Below are positions 8,495 to 15,900 of a stretch of DNA of 37,600 bases, one piece after another. Location of the stretch: the NCBI GenBank assembly GCA_964394585.1, contig CAYMYI010000031.1, forward strand, positions 1 to 37,600, in the 5' to 3' direction. The notes below the pieces were generated by a model, which saw only the letters and a list, made by a program, of their open reading frames with translations, was not told the DNA's origin and did no database searches. Made by a program: the position numbers and the translations under genes. This DNA comes from CAYUJH01 sp964394585 (GTDB lineage: Bacteria > Bacteroidota > Bacteroidia > Cytophagales > Flammeovirgaceae). Every line of letters begins with the position of its first letter. Positions within the stretch are counted from its first letter, which is position 1.

Positions 8495-9472
8495 ATGAAC
8501 TCACTTATTGATATTTTCTTTTTTGAAGCGTTTGAAGAAGAGCAAGAAGCACTCCAAAAATTCCTTCCTGAGCAGGTAAATGCCGGGTTCACTTGGAAAA
8601 CGCCTCAGGAATTGGGCATCACTGAACAACCGCCTGCGCCTATTATTAGCATCCGCACACAATCAGAATTACCCCTTGGTTGGGCTAAACATCTTAAAGG
8701 AATCATTAGCCGAAGTACTGGGTTCGATCATCTGAAAGCGTACAGAGAAAAATGTGGTATTGCTGATTTACCTTGTGGCTATTTGCCGCTGTATTGTAAC
8801 AGAGCGGTTGCCGAACAAGCTATGCTAATGTGGATGTCGTTGCTTCGGAATTTTAAAGCACAATTAACGCAATTTACTTCCTTTCATAGAGATGGTCTTA
8901 CTGGTTCGGAAGCTAAACAAAAAACACTGTTAGTCGTGGGAGTTGGAAATATCGGCAGCGAAGTGGTTAAAATTGGCAAAGGTTTAGAAATGAATGTGTT
9001 ATGCCACGACCTCAAAGAGAAAATGAAAGGCGAAATATATGTTTCTTTAGAAGAAGGATTACCCCAAGCTGATGTAATTGTTTGTGCCATGAACCTCACC
9101 GAAGCTAATAAAGGGATGTTCAATTATGAAACTTTAAAGAAAGCCAAGCGCGGAGTCGTATTTGTGAACATTTCTAGGGGAGAACAATCGCCGGCTACCG
9201 ACCTGCTGCGATTGCTAGAGGAAAACCATCTCGGAGGTGTTGGACTCGATGTTTATAACCACGAAAAAGAACTTGCAGTGGCATTACGTGAAAAGCGTTT
9301 TCCCGAAAGTTCCGAACTGCAATCTTTAATCAAGATGGCAGGGCAACCGAATGTGGTTTTCACGCCTCATAACGCTTTTAACACGCATGAAGCGGTCATT
9401 AACAAATCGGAGCAAACCATTCAGCAATTTATGGCATATCGAGATAAAGGGGCATTTTTGTGGGCAATTTAA
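8495..9472 (+). CDS. D-isomer-specific 2-hydroxyacid dehydrogenase, NAD-binding
   Basis: This 325-residue protein has the D-2-hydroxyacid dehydrogenase layout. The Rossmann glycine motif is VVGVGNIGSEV (about 148-158), followed by an acidic residue at the second strand end (CHD), which favours NAD over NADP. The catalytic triad is present: Arg in NISRGE (about R228), Glu in DVYNHEKE (about E257) and His in TPHNAFNT (about H292). The substrate is unclear: it could act on D-lactate, phosphoglycerate or another 2-keto acid, and it lacks an ACT domain, so it is not a typical long SerA. The frame opens three codons earlier with TTG (8486), but the ATG at 8495 (MNSLIDIFFFE) is the more natural start. 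Confidence 0.85.
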   Translation: MNSLIDIFFFEAFEEEQEALQKFLPEQVNAGFTWKTPQELGITEQPPAPIISIRTQSELPLGWAKHLKGIISRSTGFDHLKAYREKCGIADLPCGYLPLYCNRAVAEQAMLMWMSLLRNFKAQLTQFTSFHRDGLTGSEAKQKTLLVVGVGNIGSEVVKIGKGLEMNVLCHDLKEKMKGEIYVSLEEGLPQADVIVCAMNLTEANKGMFNYETLKKAKRGVVFVNISRGEQSPATDLLRLLEENHLGGVGLDVYNHEKELAVALREKRFPESSELQSLIKMAGQPNVVFTPHNAFNTHEAVINKSEQTIQQFMAYRDKGAFLWAI

Positions 9473-9534
9473 TGCGTGCTTTTTTAAACAAGCAGTAGTT
9501 ACGCTGTGTTTTCATAGAAAAACCATTTATCAGT

Positions 9535-9786
9535 ATGACTACCGAAGAAGCCAAAAATGCTATTGAAGAAATTCCGATAGGTTCAAAAATTCAATTGATA
9601 AAGAAAACAGGTGAAATCATTGAAGTAAAACTTGCAAGCCACGAGGTAAGCGGGACAGAGCGTATCGACTATGGCAATATTGTGGTGCCGGCGCTTCCTC
9701 CTGCTTTAACCGTTTTGGGTGGTGCGCGCTTTGGTAAATTCCGCATCGACTTAGAAGATATTGTAAATATTGCTTGGGTGGGGTAG
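9535..9786 (+). CDS. Small conserved-looking hypothetical protein (83 aa)
   Basis: It is not a family I can name. The protein has a short N-terminal helix (TTEEAKNAIEEIPIG), then alternating strands (SKIQLIKKTGEIIEVKL, and a second hydrophobic block around NIVVPALPPALTVLGG) ending in DLEDIVNIAWVG. The strand pattern suggests a small beta-barrel of SH3 or Lsm type, and the I-x-L-x-x-x-T-G-E-x-I-E-V-K opening is typical of such folds. This is an inference from pattern only. It follows the dehydrogenase by 62 bp on the same strand. Coding is supported by an ATG, codon usage like its neighbours and no overlapping better frame. Confidence 0.65.
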   Translation: MTTEEAKNAIEEIPIGSKIQLIKKTGEIIEVKLASHEVSGTERIDYGNIVVPALPPALTVLGGARFGKFRIDLEDIVNIAWVG

Positions 9787-9822
9787 AAGGCCTCCCTCAT
9801 GCGATATTTACTGGCGCGGCAT

Positions 9823-9896
9823 CAAACAATCCATGATAGAAAACAATGTTTGTTTTTTTTTCGCCGATTTGATTTATCAGATTGTTTGCGTTTTTG
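9823..9896 (+). terminator. Possible terminator or structured 3' region after the 83-aa gene
   Basis: CAAACAATC (9823-9831) pairs with GATTGTTTG (9880-9888), and TGATA (9834-9838) with TATCA (9875-9879), separated by a two-base bulge. The large loop (9839-9874) contains a T9 run, and GCGTTTTTG follows the right arm. This could be a weak terminator or a small RNA; the 241-bp gap between the 83-aa gene and accC holds nothing else except the accC terminator. Confidence 0.35.
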
Positions 9897-9990
9897 TCCG
9901 GAATATTCAATACCCAATTTGCCTTTTCGCTGAAAATTGAAACCTACCTTAATGTTATATAATTTATATTATGTTAAATAAAATTTTCTT

Positions 9991-10020
9991 TATAAAAGGG
10001 AGGCTATAAAACCTCCCTCC
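9991..10020 (-). terminator. Intrinsic terminator of the fabH-efp-accB-accC operon
   Basis: On the minus strand GGGAGG (10017-10012) and CCTCCC (10003-9998) form a stem with an 8-nt loop, followed at once by TTTTATAAAG. It begins 11 bases past the accC stop. Confidence 0.75.
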
Positions 10021-10027
10021 TTATTTG

Positions 10028-11377
10028 TTATCCCTTCAGTTGACTAAAATCGAAACCATCTAAAAATTTTGTGGTAAAGTTTCCATTTTTAAAGTCTTCA
10101 TTATCCATCATGTATAAATGAAACGGAATGGTTGTTTTTATACCTTCGATGAAGAACTCTTGCAAAGCTCGTTTCATACGCACAATAGCTTCTTCCCTTG
10201 TTTGCGCCGTTACAATGAGTTTGCCAATCATTGAATCGTAATATGGTGGAATGGTATAGCCGGCATATACATGGCTATCAATCCGAACACCTGCCCCACC
10301 TGGTATATGCAGATTTGTGATTTTACCCGGCGACGGGCGAAAATCGTTTAGGGGATCTTCTGCGTTGATACGGCACTCAATACTATACAATTGCGGGTAG
10401 TAGTTTTTGCCTGAAATGGGTATTCCTGCAGCTACTTTTATCTGCTCTTTTATTAAATCGAATGAGCTAACTTGTTCAGTAACAGGATGTTCTACTTGTA
10501 TCCGCGTATTCATCTCCATAAAATAGAAATTGCGGTGCTTATCGACTAAAAACTCGACAGTACCGGCTCCTTCGTAGTTAATGGCTTTCACGGCTTGTAT
10601 ACCTGCTTGACCCATGCGTTCGCGCAAGTCTTCGGTCATGAATGGCGAAGGCGCTTCTTCAATCAACTTTTGATGCCGCCTTTGTATGGAGCAATCGCGT
10701 TCGGAAAGATGGCAAGCATTGCCAAACTGATCTCCAAATACCTGAATTTCAATATGTCGAGGTTCTTCTACAAATTTTTCTAAGTAGATACCATCATTTC
10801 CAAATGCTGCTTTTGCTTCGGTACGGGCGCTATCCCATGCTTTTTGAAATTGTTCTTCGGAATGTACCAAACGCATTCCTTTGCCGCCGCCTCCTGCAGT
10901 AGCTTTCAATATAATGGGATATCCAATTTCAGCAGCCACTTTTTTACCTTCTTCTACAGAACTGAGCAATCCTTCTGAACCGGGGATAGTCGGTACACCA
11001 GCAGCTTTCATGGTTGCCTTTGCAGAAGCCTTATCCCCCATTTTGTTGATTTGTTCGGGTGTAGCGCCAATAAATTTAATGTTGTATTCTTGACAGATTG
11101 CCGAAAACTCAGCATTTTCTGCCAAAAAACCATAGCCGGGGTGAATGGCATCAGCGTTTGTTATTTCAGCTGCTGAGATAATATTGGGCATGTTAAGATA
11201 GGAATCTTTACTTTGTGGAGGACCGATACAAACGGCTTCATCCGCAAATTTAACATGTAGGCTGTCTTTATCCGCTTGAGAATATACGGCTACCGTTTTG
11301 ATGCCCATTTCGTTACAAGTCCTGATAATTCGAAGTGCAATCTCTCCCCTATTGGCAATCAGAATTTTCTTAAACAC
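10028..11377 (-). CDS. accC: Acetyl-CoA carboxylase, biotin carboxylase subunit
   Basis: This 449-residue ATP-grasp enzyme carboxylates biotin on AccB, the first step of malonyl-CoA formation. It starts MFKKILIANRGEIALRIIRT, the hallmark of biotin carboxylases. The glycine-rich ATP loop is GGGGKGMRLV (about 162-171). Further along are ERDCSIQRRHQKLIEEAPSP (bicarbonate and ATP site), FLVDKHRNFYFMEMNTRIQVEHPVTE (Mg2+ and catalytic E-M-N-x-R) and the biotin-carboxylase C domain with IECRINAEDP. Length matches E. coli AccC (449). It lies 46 bp after accB and ends the operon, with a terminator immediately downstream. It could serve a propionyl-CoA carboxylase instead, but the pairing with a short AccB and with fabH points to fatty-acid synthesis. 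Confidence 0.96.
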   Translation of the reverse strand: MFKKILIANRGEIALRIIRTCNEMGIKTVAVYSQADKDSLHVKFADEAVCIGPPQSKDSYLNMPNIISAAEITNADAIHPGYGFLAENAEFSAICQEYNIKFIGATPEQINKMGDKASAKATMKAAGVPTIPGSEGLLSSVEEGKKVAAEIGYPIILKATAGGGGKGMRLVHSEEQFQKAWDSARTEAKAAFGNDGIYLEKFVEEPRHIEIQVFGDQFGNACHLSERDCSIQRRHQKLIEEAPSPFMTEDLRERMGQAGIQAVKAINYEGAGTVEFLVDKHRNFYFMEMNTRIQVEHPVTEQVSSFDLIKEQIKVAAGIPISGKNYYPQLYSIECRINAEDPLNDFRPSPGKITNLHIPGGAGVRIDSHVYAGYTIPPYYDSMIGKLIVTAQTREEAIVRMKRALQEFFIEGIKTTIPFHLYMMDNEDFKNGNFTTKFLDGFDFSQLKG

Positions 11378-11423
11378 TGTATGTATTGTTTAAAGGTTGA
11401 ATGAAATAGAATAACGTTTTAGC

Positions 11424-11897
11424 TTACGATGGGTCTACTAAGAAAAGCGGTTGGTCGTATTCTACAGGTGTAGCGTTATCTACCAATACTTTTACAATTT
11501 TACCCGATACTTCTGATTCTATTTCATTAAAGAGCTTCATTGCCTCGATGATGCACACAATTGAACCTTGTTGCACTGTATCTCCGACTTGCACAAACGG
11601 ATCGGCTTCAGGGCTTGCTGCTCGATAGAATGTACCAATCATAGGTGACTTAATTTCTACATAATTACCGACAGCTTCTGCTGAGTGTCCGCTAGTTTCT
11701 GGTGCTGCAGTTTGCGTAGAAACTATTGTGGGGGCAGTTGCAACTGGCTGAGGGCTAGGAATGGCAGTTACGGGAACGGCTACTCCATCTGGAGTTTTTT
11801 TAATGTGCAGTTTGATTTCTTCTGTTTCAAGTTGCACTTCGTTTAAACCCGATTCAGAGATAAAACTGATTAAATCTTTGATTTCTTTTGCTTTCAT
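11424..11897 (-). CDS. accB: Biotin carboxyl carrier protein of acetyl-CoA carboxylase
   Basis: This 157-residue protein has the three parts of AccB: an N-terminal helical segment (KAKEIKDLISFISESGLNEV), a Pro/Ala/Thr-rich flexible linker (about 40-75), and a C-terminal biotinyl domain (about 78-157). The biotin attachment motif is E-A-M-K-L, with K121 as the biotinylated lysine. SPMIGTFYRAASPEADPFV is the usual start of the domain, including the thumb region of acetyl-CoA carboxylase carriers. It sits between efp (28-bp gap) and accC (46-bp gap), consistent with one transcript. Confidence 0.96.
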   Translation of the reverse strand: MKAKEIKDLISFISESGLNEVQLETEEIKLHIKKTPDGVAVPVTAIPSPQPVATAPTIVSTQTAAPETSGHSAEAVGNYVEIKSPMIGTFYRAASPEADPFVQVGDTVQQGSIVCIIEAMKLFNEIESEVSGKIVKVLVDNATPVEYDQPLFLVDPS

Positions 11898-11925
11898 ATA
11901 AATCCGTTTTCAGTGGGAGTGTAAT

Positions 11926-12492
11926 TTATGATTTTACGCGTTCTACATAGGAACGCGTTCTTGTATCTATTTTTAACTTTTCGCCTTGGTCTATAAATAA
12001 AGGTACTTGAATTTCTGCACCGGTTTCTAGCGTTGCGGGTTTTGAGGCATTGGTTGCAGTGTCTCCTCTGAGTCCGGGCTCTGTGTAGGTAACTTCAAGT
12101 TCTACGAATGCTGGTAATTCACAACCTAAAATTTCTTCTTTTTCAGCATGTACTAGTAAGTCCAATTCTTGCCCATCTTTAATTAAATCGGCATTAGGGA
12201 TAAACTTTTCTTCTACAGAAATTTGCTCATAGGTTTCTGTATTCATTAAATGAAACCCAAGGTCATCGCGGTATAAATACTGATGCGGTCGACGCTCTAT
12301 ACGGGCTGTTGTAACTTTGTGCCCTGCAGTAAATGTATTGTCGATAACTTTTCCGGTACGGACACTCTTTAATTTGGTACGTACGAACGCAGGACCTTTC
12401 CCCGGTTTTACGTGTTGGAATTCTACGATACTGTAAATATCGTGATTGAACTCAATGCACAATCCGTTTTTAAAATCTGCCGTAGTTGCCAT
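11926..12492 (-). CDS. efp: Translation elongation factor P
   Basis: This 188-residue protein has the three-domain EF-P form. It rescues ribosomes stalled on polyproline. The tip loop of domain I is QHVKPGKGPAFVRTK, with K32 at the position modified in many bacteria; the loop is of the P-G-K-G type. The C-terminal segment GEKLKIDTRTRSYVERVKS is the signature of domain III. No modification genes (epmA/epmB or earP) are in the window. Its placement between fabH and accB is common in Bacteroidota. A strong promoter candidate (12534-12564) overlaps the end of fabH, so efp-accB-accC can probably be transcribed separately from fabH. Confidence 0.96.
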   Translation of the reverse strand: MATTADFKNGLCIEFNHDIYSIVEFQHVKPGKGPAFVRTKLKSVRTGKVIDNTFTAGHKVTTARIERRPHQYLYRDDLGFHLMNTETYEQISVEEKFIPNADLIKDGQELDLLVHAEKEEILGCELPAFVELEVTYTEPGLRGDTATNASKPATLETGAEIQVPLFIDQGEKLKIDTRTRSYVERVKS

Positions 12493-12533
12493 GTGTATTA
12501 ATAAAGGTTAGTATTGTTGACTTTAAAGATGCG

Positions 12534-12564
12534 CAAAGGTAAGCGAGTTGCACTTAGTATTCAA
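12534..12564 (-). promoter_or_regulatory. Promoter for efp-accB-accC (TTG, 20 nt, TACCTTTG)
   Basis: On the minus strand TTG (12564-12562) is followed after 20 nt by TACCTTTG (12541-12534), a perfect TAnnTTTG. The expected start site lies about 35 bases before the efp ATG at 12492. It is the clearest promoter in the window. Confidence 0.65.
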
Positions 12565-12567
12565 TAT

Positions 12568-13554
12568 CTAATATGCCCATTTCACAAGAGAAGCGCCCCA
12601 AGTAAATCCCCCACCAAAGGCCGCTAGAATAAGGTTATCGCCTTTTGTTAGTTTATTTTCGTAATCCCACAAGCAAAGCGGAATGGTGGCTGCGGTAGTA
12701 TTTCCGTATCGTTCAATATTGAGCATTACCTTATCATCTCCCACTCCCATTCGGTGTGCGGTAGCATCAATAATACGTTTATTGGCTTGGTGTGGTACTA
12801 GATATTTGACATCGTCGCCGGTAAGCTGATTTCGTTTCATGATTGTTTCGGCGGCATCTGCCATATTTTTGACAGCATACTTGAATACAGTTCGCCCTTC
12901 TTGTTTTACAAAATGTTCTCGGGCATCTACAGTTTCGTGCGAAGCAGGTCGGCGGCTTCCCCCCGCAGGCATATTGAGGAACTTCTCTCCTTCCCCATCT
13001 ACCCGAAAGTACGAATCGATAATCCCTACAGGCTCTTCAGTAGGTTCTAAGAGTACTGCCCCGGCACCATCTCCAAAAATTACGCAAGTGGCTCGGTCGG
13101 TGTAATCGATAATACTCGACATTTTATCAGCTCCTACCACTAATACTTTTCGGTGTGTACCACTTTCAATGAATTTTGCGGCCGTAGAAAGTGCATACAG
13201 AAACCCTGAGCATGCTGCGTTTATATCATAACTAAATGAATTTACCGCACCAATCCCATTTGCGATGATATTTGCTGTTGCCGGAAACTGCATGTCCGCT
13301 GTTACAGTAGCACAAATTACCAGTTCGATTTCCTCGGGTTGTATATTCTTTTTTTCGAGCAGCGCTTTGGCTGCTTCAATACCCATGTAAGAAGTGCCTC
13401 GCTCGCCTTTAAGAAGGCGACGTTCACGTATTCCAGTTCTTTCCAAAATCCACTCATTGGTAGTATCTACCATTTTTTCGAGTTCTTGGTTAGTGAGTAC
13501 ATAATCGGGTAAATACCCTTGTACTCCGGTAATGGCTGCATATTGTTTCGCCAT
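12568..13554 (-). CDS. fabH: Beta-ketoacyl-ACP synthase III
   Basis: This 328-residue thiolase-fold enzyme condenses acetyl-CoA (or a branched acyl-CoA) with malonyl-ACP to start fatty-acid synthesis. The catalytic triad is complete: C115 in DINAACSGFLYAL, H255 in PHQANKRI and N285 in ERYGNTTAA. The start MAKQYAAITGVQGYLPDYVL and the end AFGGGFTWGASLVKWAY are typical of FabH, and the length fits (E. coli 317). A gap of 75 bp separates it from efp. It lies downstream of the rpmF terminator, so it probably has its own promoter in 13555-13660; no perfect box was found there. plsX, often next to fabH, is not here. Confidence 0.96.
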   Translation of the reverse strand: MAKQYAAITGVQGYLPDYVLTNQELEKMVDTTNEWILERTGIRERRLLKGERGTSYMGIEAAKALLEKKNIQPEEIELVICATVTADMQFPATANIIANGIGAVNSFSYDINAACSGFLYALSTAAKFIESGTHRKVLVVGADKMSSIIDYTDRATCVIFGDGAGAVLLEPTEEPVGIIDSYFRVDGEGEKFLNMPAGGSRRPASHETVDAREHFVKQEGRTVFKYAVKNMADAAETIMKRNQLTGDDVKYLVPHQANKRIIDATAHRMGVGDDKVMLNIERYGNTTAATIPLCLWDYENKLTKGDNLILAAFGGGFTWGASLVKWAY

Positions 13555-13664
13555 AAAATTTGTAGTTTATACACAAGCATCTAGTATAATTAGCTACTTG
13601 TGAATGGTACATTTGTTTTTTTTAATTGTGGCTATAGCACAAATAAAGATGTATTCACTGTAGG

Positions 13665-13705
13665 ATACAAAAAACCCGACTCGATTTTAAAAAAATGAGT
13701 CGGGC
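13665..13705 (-). terminator. Intrinsic terminator after rpmF
   Basis: On the minus strand CCCGACTC (13704-13697) pairs perfectly with GAGTCGGG (13682-13675), followed by TTTTTTG. It lies 21 bases after the rpmF stop and splits yceD-rpmF from fabH. Confidence 0.85.
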
Positions 13706-13724
13706 ATTTCCAAAGAAAACAACC

Positions 13725-13916
13725 TTATACGGCTACTTCTTTTTCCATAACTACTTTGCCTTTGTAATATAATTTACCTTCGTGCCAATGTGCTCTATGA
13801 TATAAATGAGGCTCTTGTGTAGTAGGGCAAATTGCAATCGCTTGTTCTTGCAATTTTTTGTGCGTTCTACGCTTATCGCGACGCTGTTTCGATATTTTTC
13901 GTTTAGGATGTGCCAT
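13725..13916 (-). CDS. rpmF: Large ribosomal subunit protein bL32
   Basis: This 63-residue basic protein begins MAHPKRKISKQRRDKRRTHK, the conserved N-terminus of bL32. Bacteroidota forms lack the four-cysteine zinc site, and here only one Cys is present (AICPTTQEP). The frame is open 20 codons further (to 13976), but the residues there are not bL32-like and overlap yceD, so the ATG at 13916 is chosen. It follows yceD by 26 bp, the arrangement seen in most bacteria, and is followed by a strong terminator. Confidence 0.95.
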   Translation of the reverse strand: MAHPKRKISKQRRDKRRTHKKLQEQAIAICPTTQEPHLYHRAHWHEGKLYYKGKVVMEKEVAV

Positions 13917-13942
13917 AACTGTATGTATTTGAAAATGATGAA

Positions 13943-14476
13943 CTATTGTTTTTTTAATTTTTGCAACGCTTCCCAACGCGGGTCTACGTTATCACTATTT
14001 TCTGCTTTGCTAGTGGTTGCTTCTTGTTTTTCGGTAGTGAAAAAATAACTTTTTTCTGAAAGTTCATCCCGATGATCGGGGTGTAATCTTCTGCTCGGAA
14101 TTGAAAGATACAGTATGTCGAAAATAGGTTGCGATAAATCAATTTCGACGGTATCTGCCGGTATTACAATTAAATCTTCCGCTTGTTCTTCATATTCCTC
14201 TCCAAACTTAAAGTAAATGGTACTTTTAACATCTACTTTATGTTCAAAAGGTTTTAATGAACGGTCGCAAAGTAACATTAATGTACCTCTGATAGCGAAA
14301 TTGCAGATGAGCATACGATCGGTTTTCTCACAATGAACATCTGCTACGCAAGCTACATTTTCAATAGAATCGTCAGAATATTGCTCGAAGAATGCTTTAT
14401 CGAGTTTAAATTCAAACGTTTCTGACGGTTCTTTGAGCGTAGTTAAGTGTATCTTATATAGTGAGGTAGCCTTCAA
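13943..14476 (-). CDS. YceD/DUF177 family protein (23S rRNA accumulation)
   Basis: This 177-residue acidic protein has the DUF177 features: C-x-R-(S/C)-L-x-P-F in the centre (LLCDRSLKPFEHKVD), an acidic block (FGEEYEEQAEDLIVIPADTVEIDL) and the C-terminal D-P-R-W-E-A-L-x-K-L-K signature (DPRWEALQKLKKQ). Two cysteines of the zinc-binding C-x2-C seen in some homologues are not preserved as a pair. In E. coli and plants the family is needed for 23S rRNA accumulation. The position directly before rpmF is the classic context. Confidence 0.88.
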   Translation of the reverse strand: MKATSLYKIHLTTLKEPSETFEFKLDKAFFEQYSDDSIENVACVADVHCEKTDRMLICNFAIRGTLMLLCDRSLKPFEHKVDVKSTIYFKFGEEYEEQAEDLIVIPADTVEIDLSQPIFDILYLSIPSRRLHPDHRDELSEKSYFFTTEKQEATTSKAENSDNVDPRWEALQKLKKQ

Positions 14477-14504
14477 GTTTGCTTAGGTTTTTACAAAGAA
14501 GGTG

Positions 14505-14535
14505 CAAAAATAATAGTTTTTGCAGGGCTGCACAA
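14505..14535 (-). promoter_or_regulatory. Promoter for yceD-rpmF (TTG, 20 nt, TATTTTTG)
   Basis: On the minus strand TTG (14535-14533) precedes TATTTTTG (14512-14505) by 20 nt; CACC follows the -7 box, as is common in this phylum. The expected transcript would start near 14498, about 22 nt before the yceD ATG. Confidence 0.62.
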
Positions 14536-14552
14536 CAATTATGAAAAGAATT

Positions 14553-15821
14553 CTATCCTAACACACTGCCAAATAAGAACCCTCCAATAACTTTAGGGTA
14601 GAAGTATGTAGACTTAGGTGGCATCGTGTATCCACTATAACAAATTTCATTGATTTCTTCCATAGAAATCTCATTTGTGATTAATGCTAGTTGTGCCTGC
14701 CCTTTCCATACCTTGCGAATGCACTCTGTATAGTTTCGCTCATATTGAATATGTGGACTGCTTCGTTGCATTTTTCCTGAAATACCAAGTACTTTTTCTA
14801 TGAAAAAATAATGGAGTACTGTTAAATCCATCTGTTTGATTAACTCGGGGAACTTCCAATGCATTTGTGGAAAAACCTCCTTTTTTAAACGAATCTTGAA
14901 AGCTTTTTCTTCGTGGACAAGCCCGTAAGCCCAGCGCTTACCTGCAAGAATTTCTGATAGGTCGGAAAGGTTATCGATTTCTTGAATAGTGAAAAACTCC
15001 TCTGCTTTTTTGAGTAGTCGCTCAATATCTAACTCTAACGAATTTAAAATTAAACGATGCGTAGGTAATACTTTTAGGTGGTCAGAAGAACTATTGGTGA
15101 GGTACATCATATGATAGTTATAAAGCTCGTTACCCGTATGATTTGGGTTTTGAGCTTGCTGTTCTTTCCGAAAGGCAAGTGAACTTTCATAACGATGGTG
15201 CCCGTCGGCGAGGATGATACTACGGGAACGGAGTATTTCAATAAACTTTTGTATAACCGATTCATCTTCAATCACCCCCATTACGTCACGAACTCCTTGG
15301 TAATCTTCTGTTTCGTAGAGCGGCGAGGCAATCGCATCATCCATATAGGGCTCTAATGCAAATGTGTCATCTTGATAAAGCCCATGTGTTGGGCTGCTAT
15401 TTAACCCAGTACGGCGCAGCAATTCTATTCTATCGTTTACTGCTGTAGGAATAGTATTTTCGTGGCGAAGTATGCTTTTTTCATCCCAATATGAGGCTTT
15501 TACCATGCAGACGAATCCTTTTCTACAATAGGTCTTGGAGTCGTTATGTATGTTAAAATATTGATAGTACGGATAAATTCTTGGGCGTTTATCTTGCAAT
15601 AAAATGGCTTCGCGTTTCCATTGTTCGAATGTATGGCTGGCAGATTGCGCTGGGTCGTTTCCTCTAGGCACTGAAAGATGTATGCTGTTGTAGCGATTGT
15701 GGTAAAGATTTTCTCTTTGTTTGTCAGAGATAACATCGAAAAGCGGAGCTACAAGTTCGTTAATGTGCGGATGCAGTCGGTCGTTATATCGCCAAGCTCG
15801 AAAAGGTATAATTTCAGCCAT
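14553..15821 (-). CDS. DUF1015 family protein
   Basis: This 422-residue protein matches the DUF1015 family, found next to amino-acid metabolism genes in many bacteria; its activity is not established. Signatures are IIPFRAWRYN at the N-terminus, APLFDVISDKQRENLYHNRY (about 25-44), PRIYPYYQYF, and ILADGHHRYESSLAFRKE (about 215-232), in which the D-G-H-H-R-Y motif is invariant. The frame is open to 15908, but the ATG at 15821 (MAEIIPFRAW) matches homologue starts and has a perfect -7 box just upstream. No serine-pathway genes adjoin it here, though a 2-hydroxyacid dehydrogenase is 5 kb away. Confidence 0.85.
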   Translation of the reverse strand: MAEIIPFRAWRYNDRLHPHINELVAPLFDVISDKQRENLYHNRYNSIHLSVPRGNDPAQSASHTFEQWKREAILLQDKRPRIYPYYQYFNIHNDSKTYCRKGFVCMVKASYWDEKSILRHENTIPTAVNDRIELLRRTGLNSSPTHGLYQDDTFALEPYMDDAIASPLYETEDYQGVRDVMGVIEDESVIQKFIEILRSRSIILADGHHRYESSLAFRKEQQAQNPNHTGNELYNYHMMYLTNSSSDHLKVLPTHRLILNSLELDIERLLKKAEEFFTIQEIDNLSDLSEILAGKRWAYGLVHEEKAFKIRLKKEVFPQMHWKFPELIKQMDLTVLHYFFIEKVLGISGKMQRSSPHIQYERNYTECIRKVWKGQAQLALITNEISMEEINEICYSGYTMPPKSTYFYPKVIGGFLFGSVLG

Positions 15822-15849
15822 GAGAGTGATTCTGTTTTGAAACGGAGGG

Positions 15850-15857
15850 CAAAGATA
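15850..15857 (-). promoter_or_regulatory. -7 promoter box for the DUF1015 gene
   Basis: The minus strand reads TATCTTTG followed by CCC, a full TAnnTTTG match, 28 bases before the chosen ATG at 15821. No TTG lies at the usual spacing. Its presence favours the 15821 start over 15908. Confidence 0.5.
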
Positions 15858-15900
15858 TACATGGATTTTCTTGATTTCTAATACTGCATTGAGAGATGTT

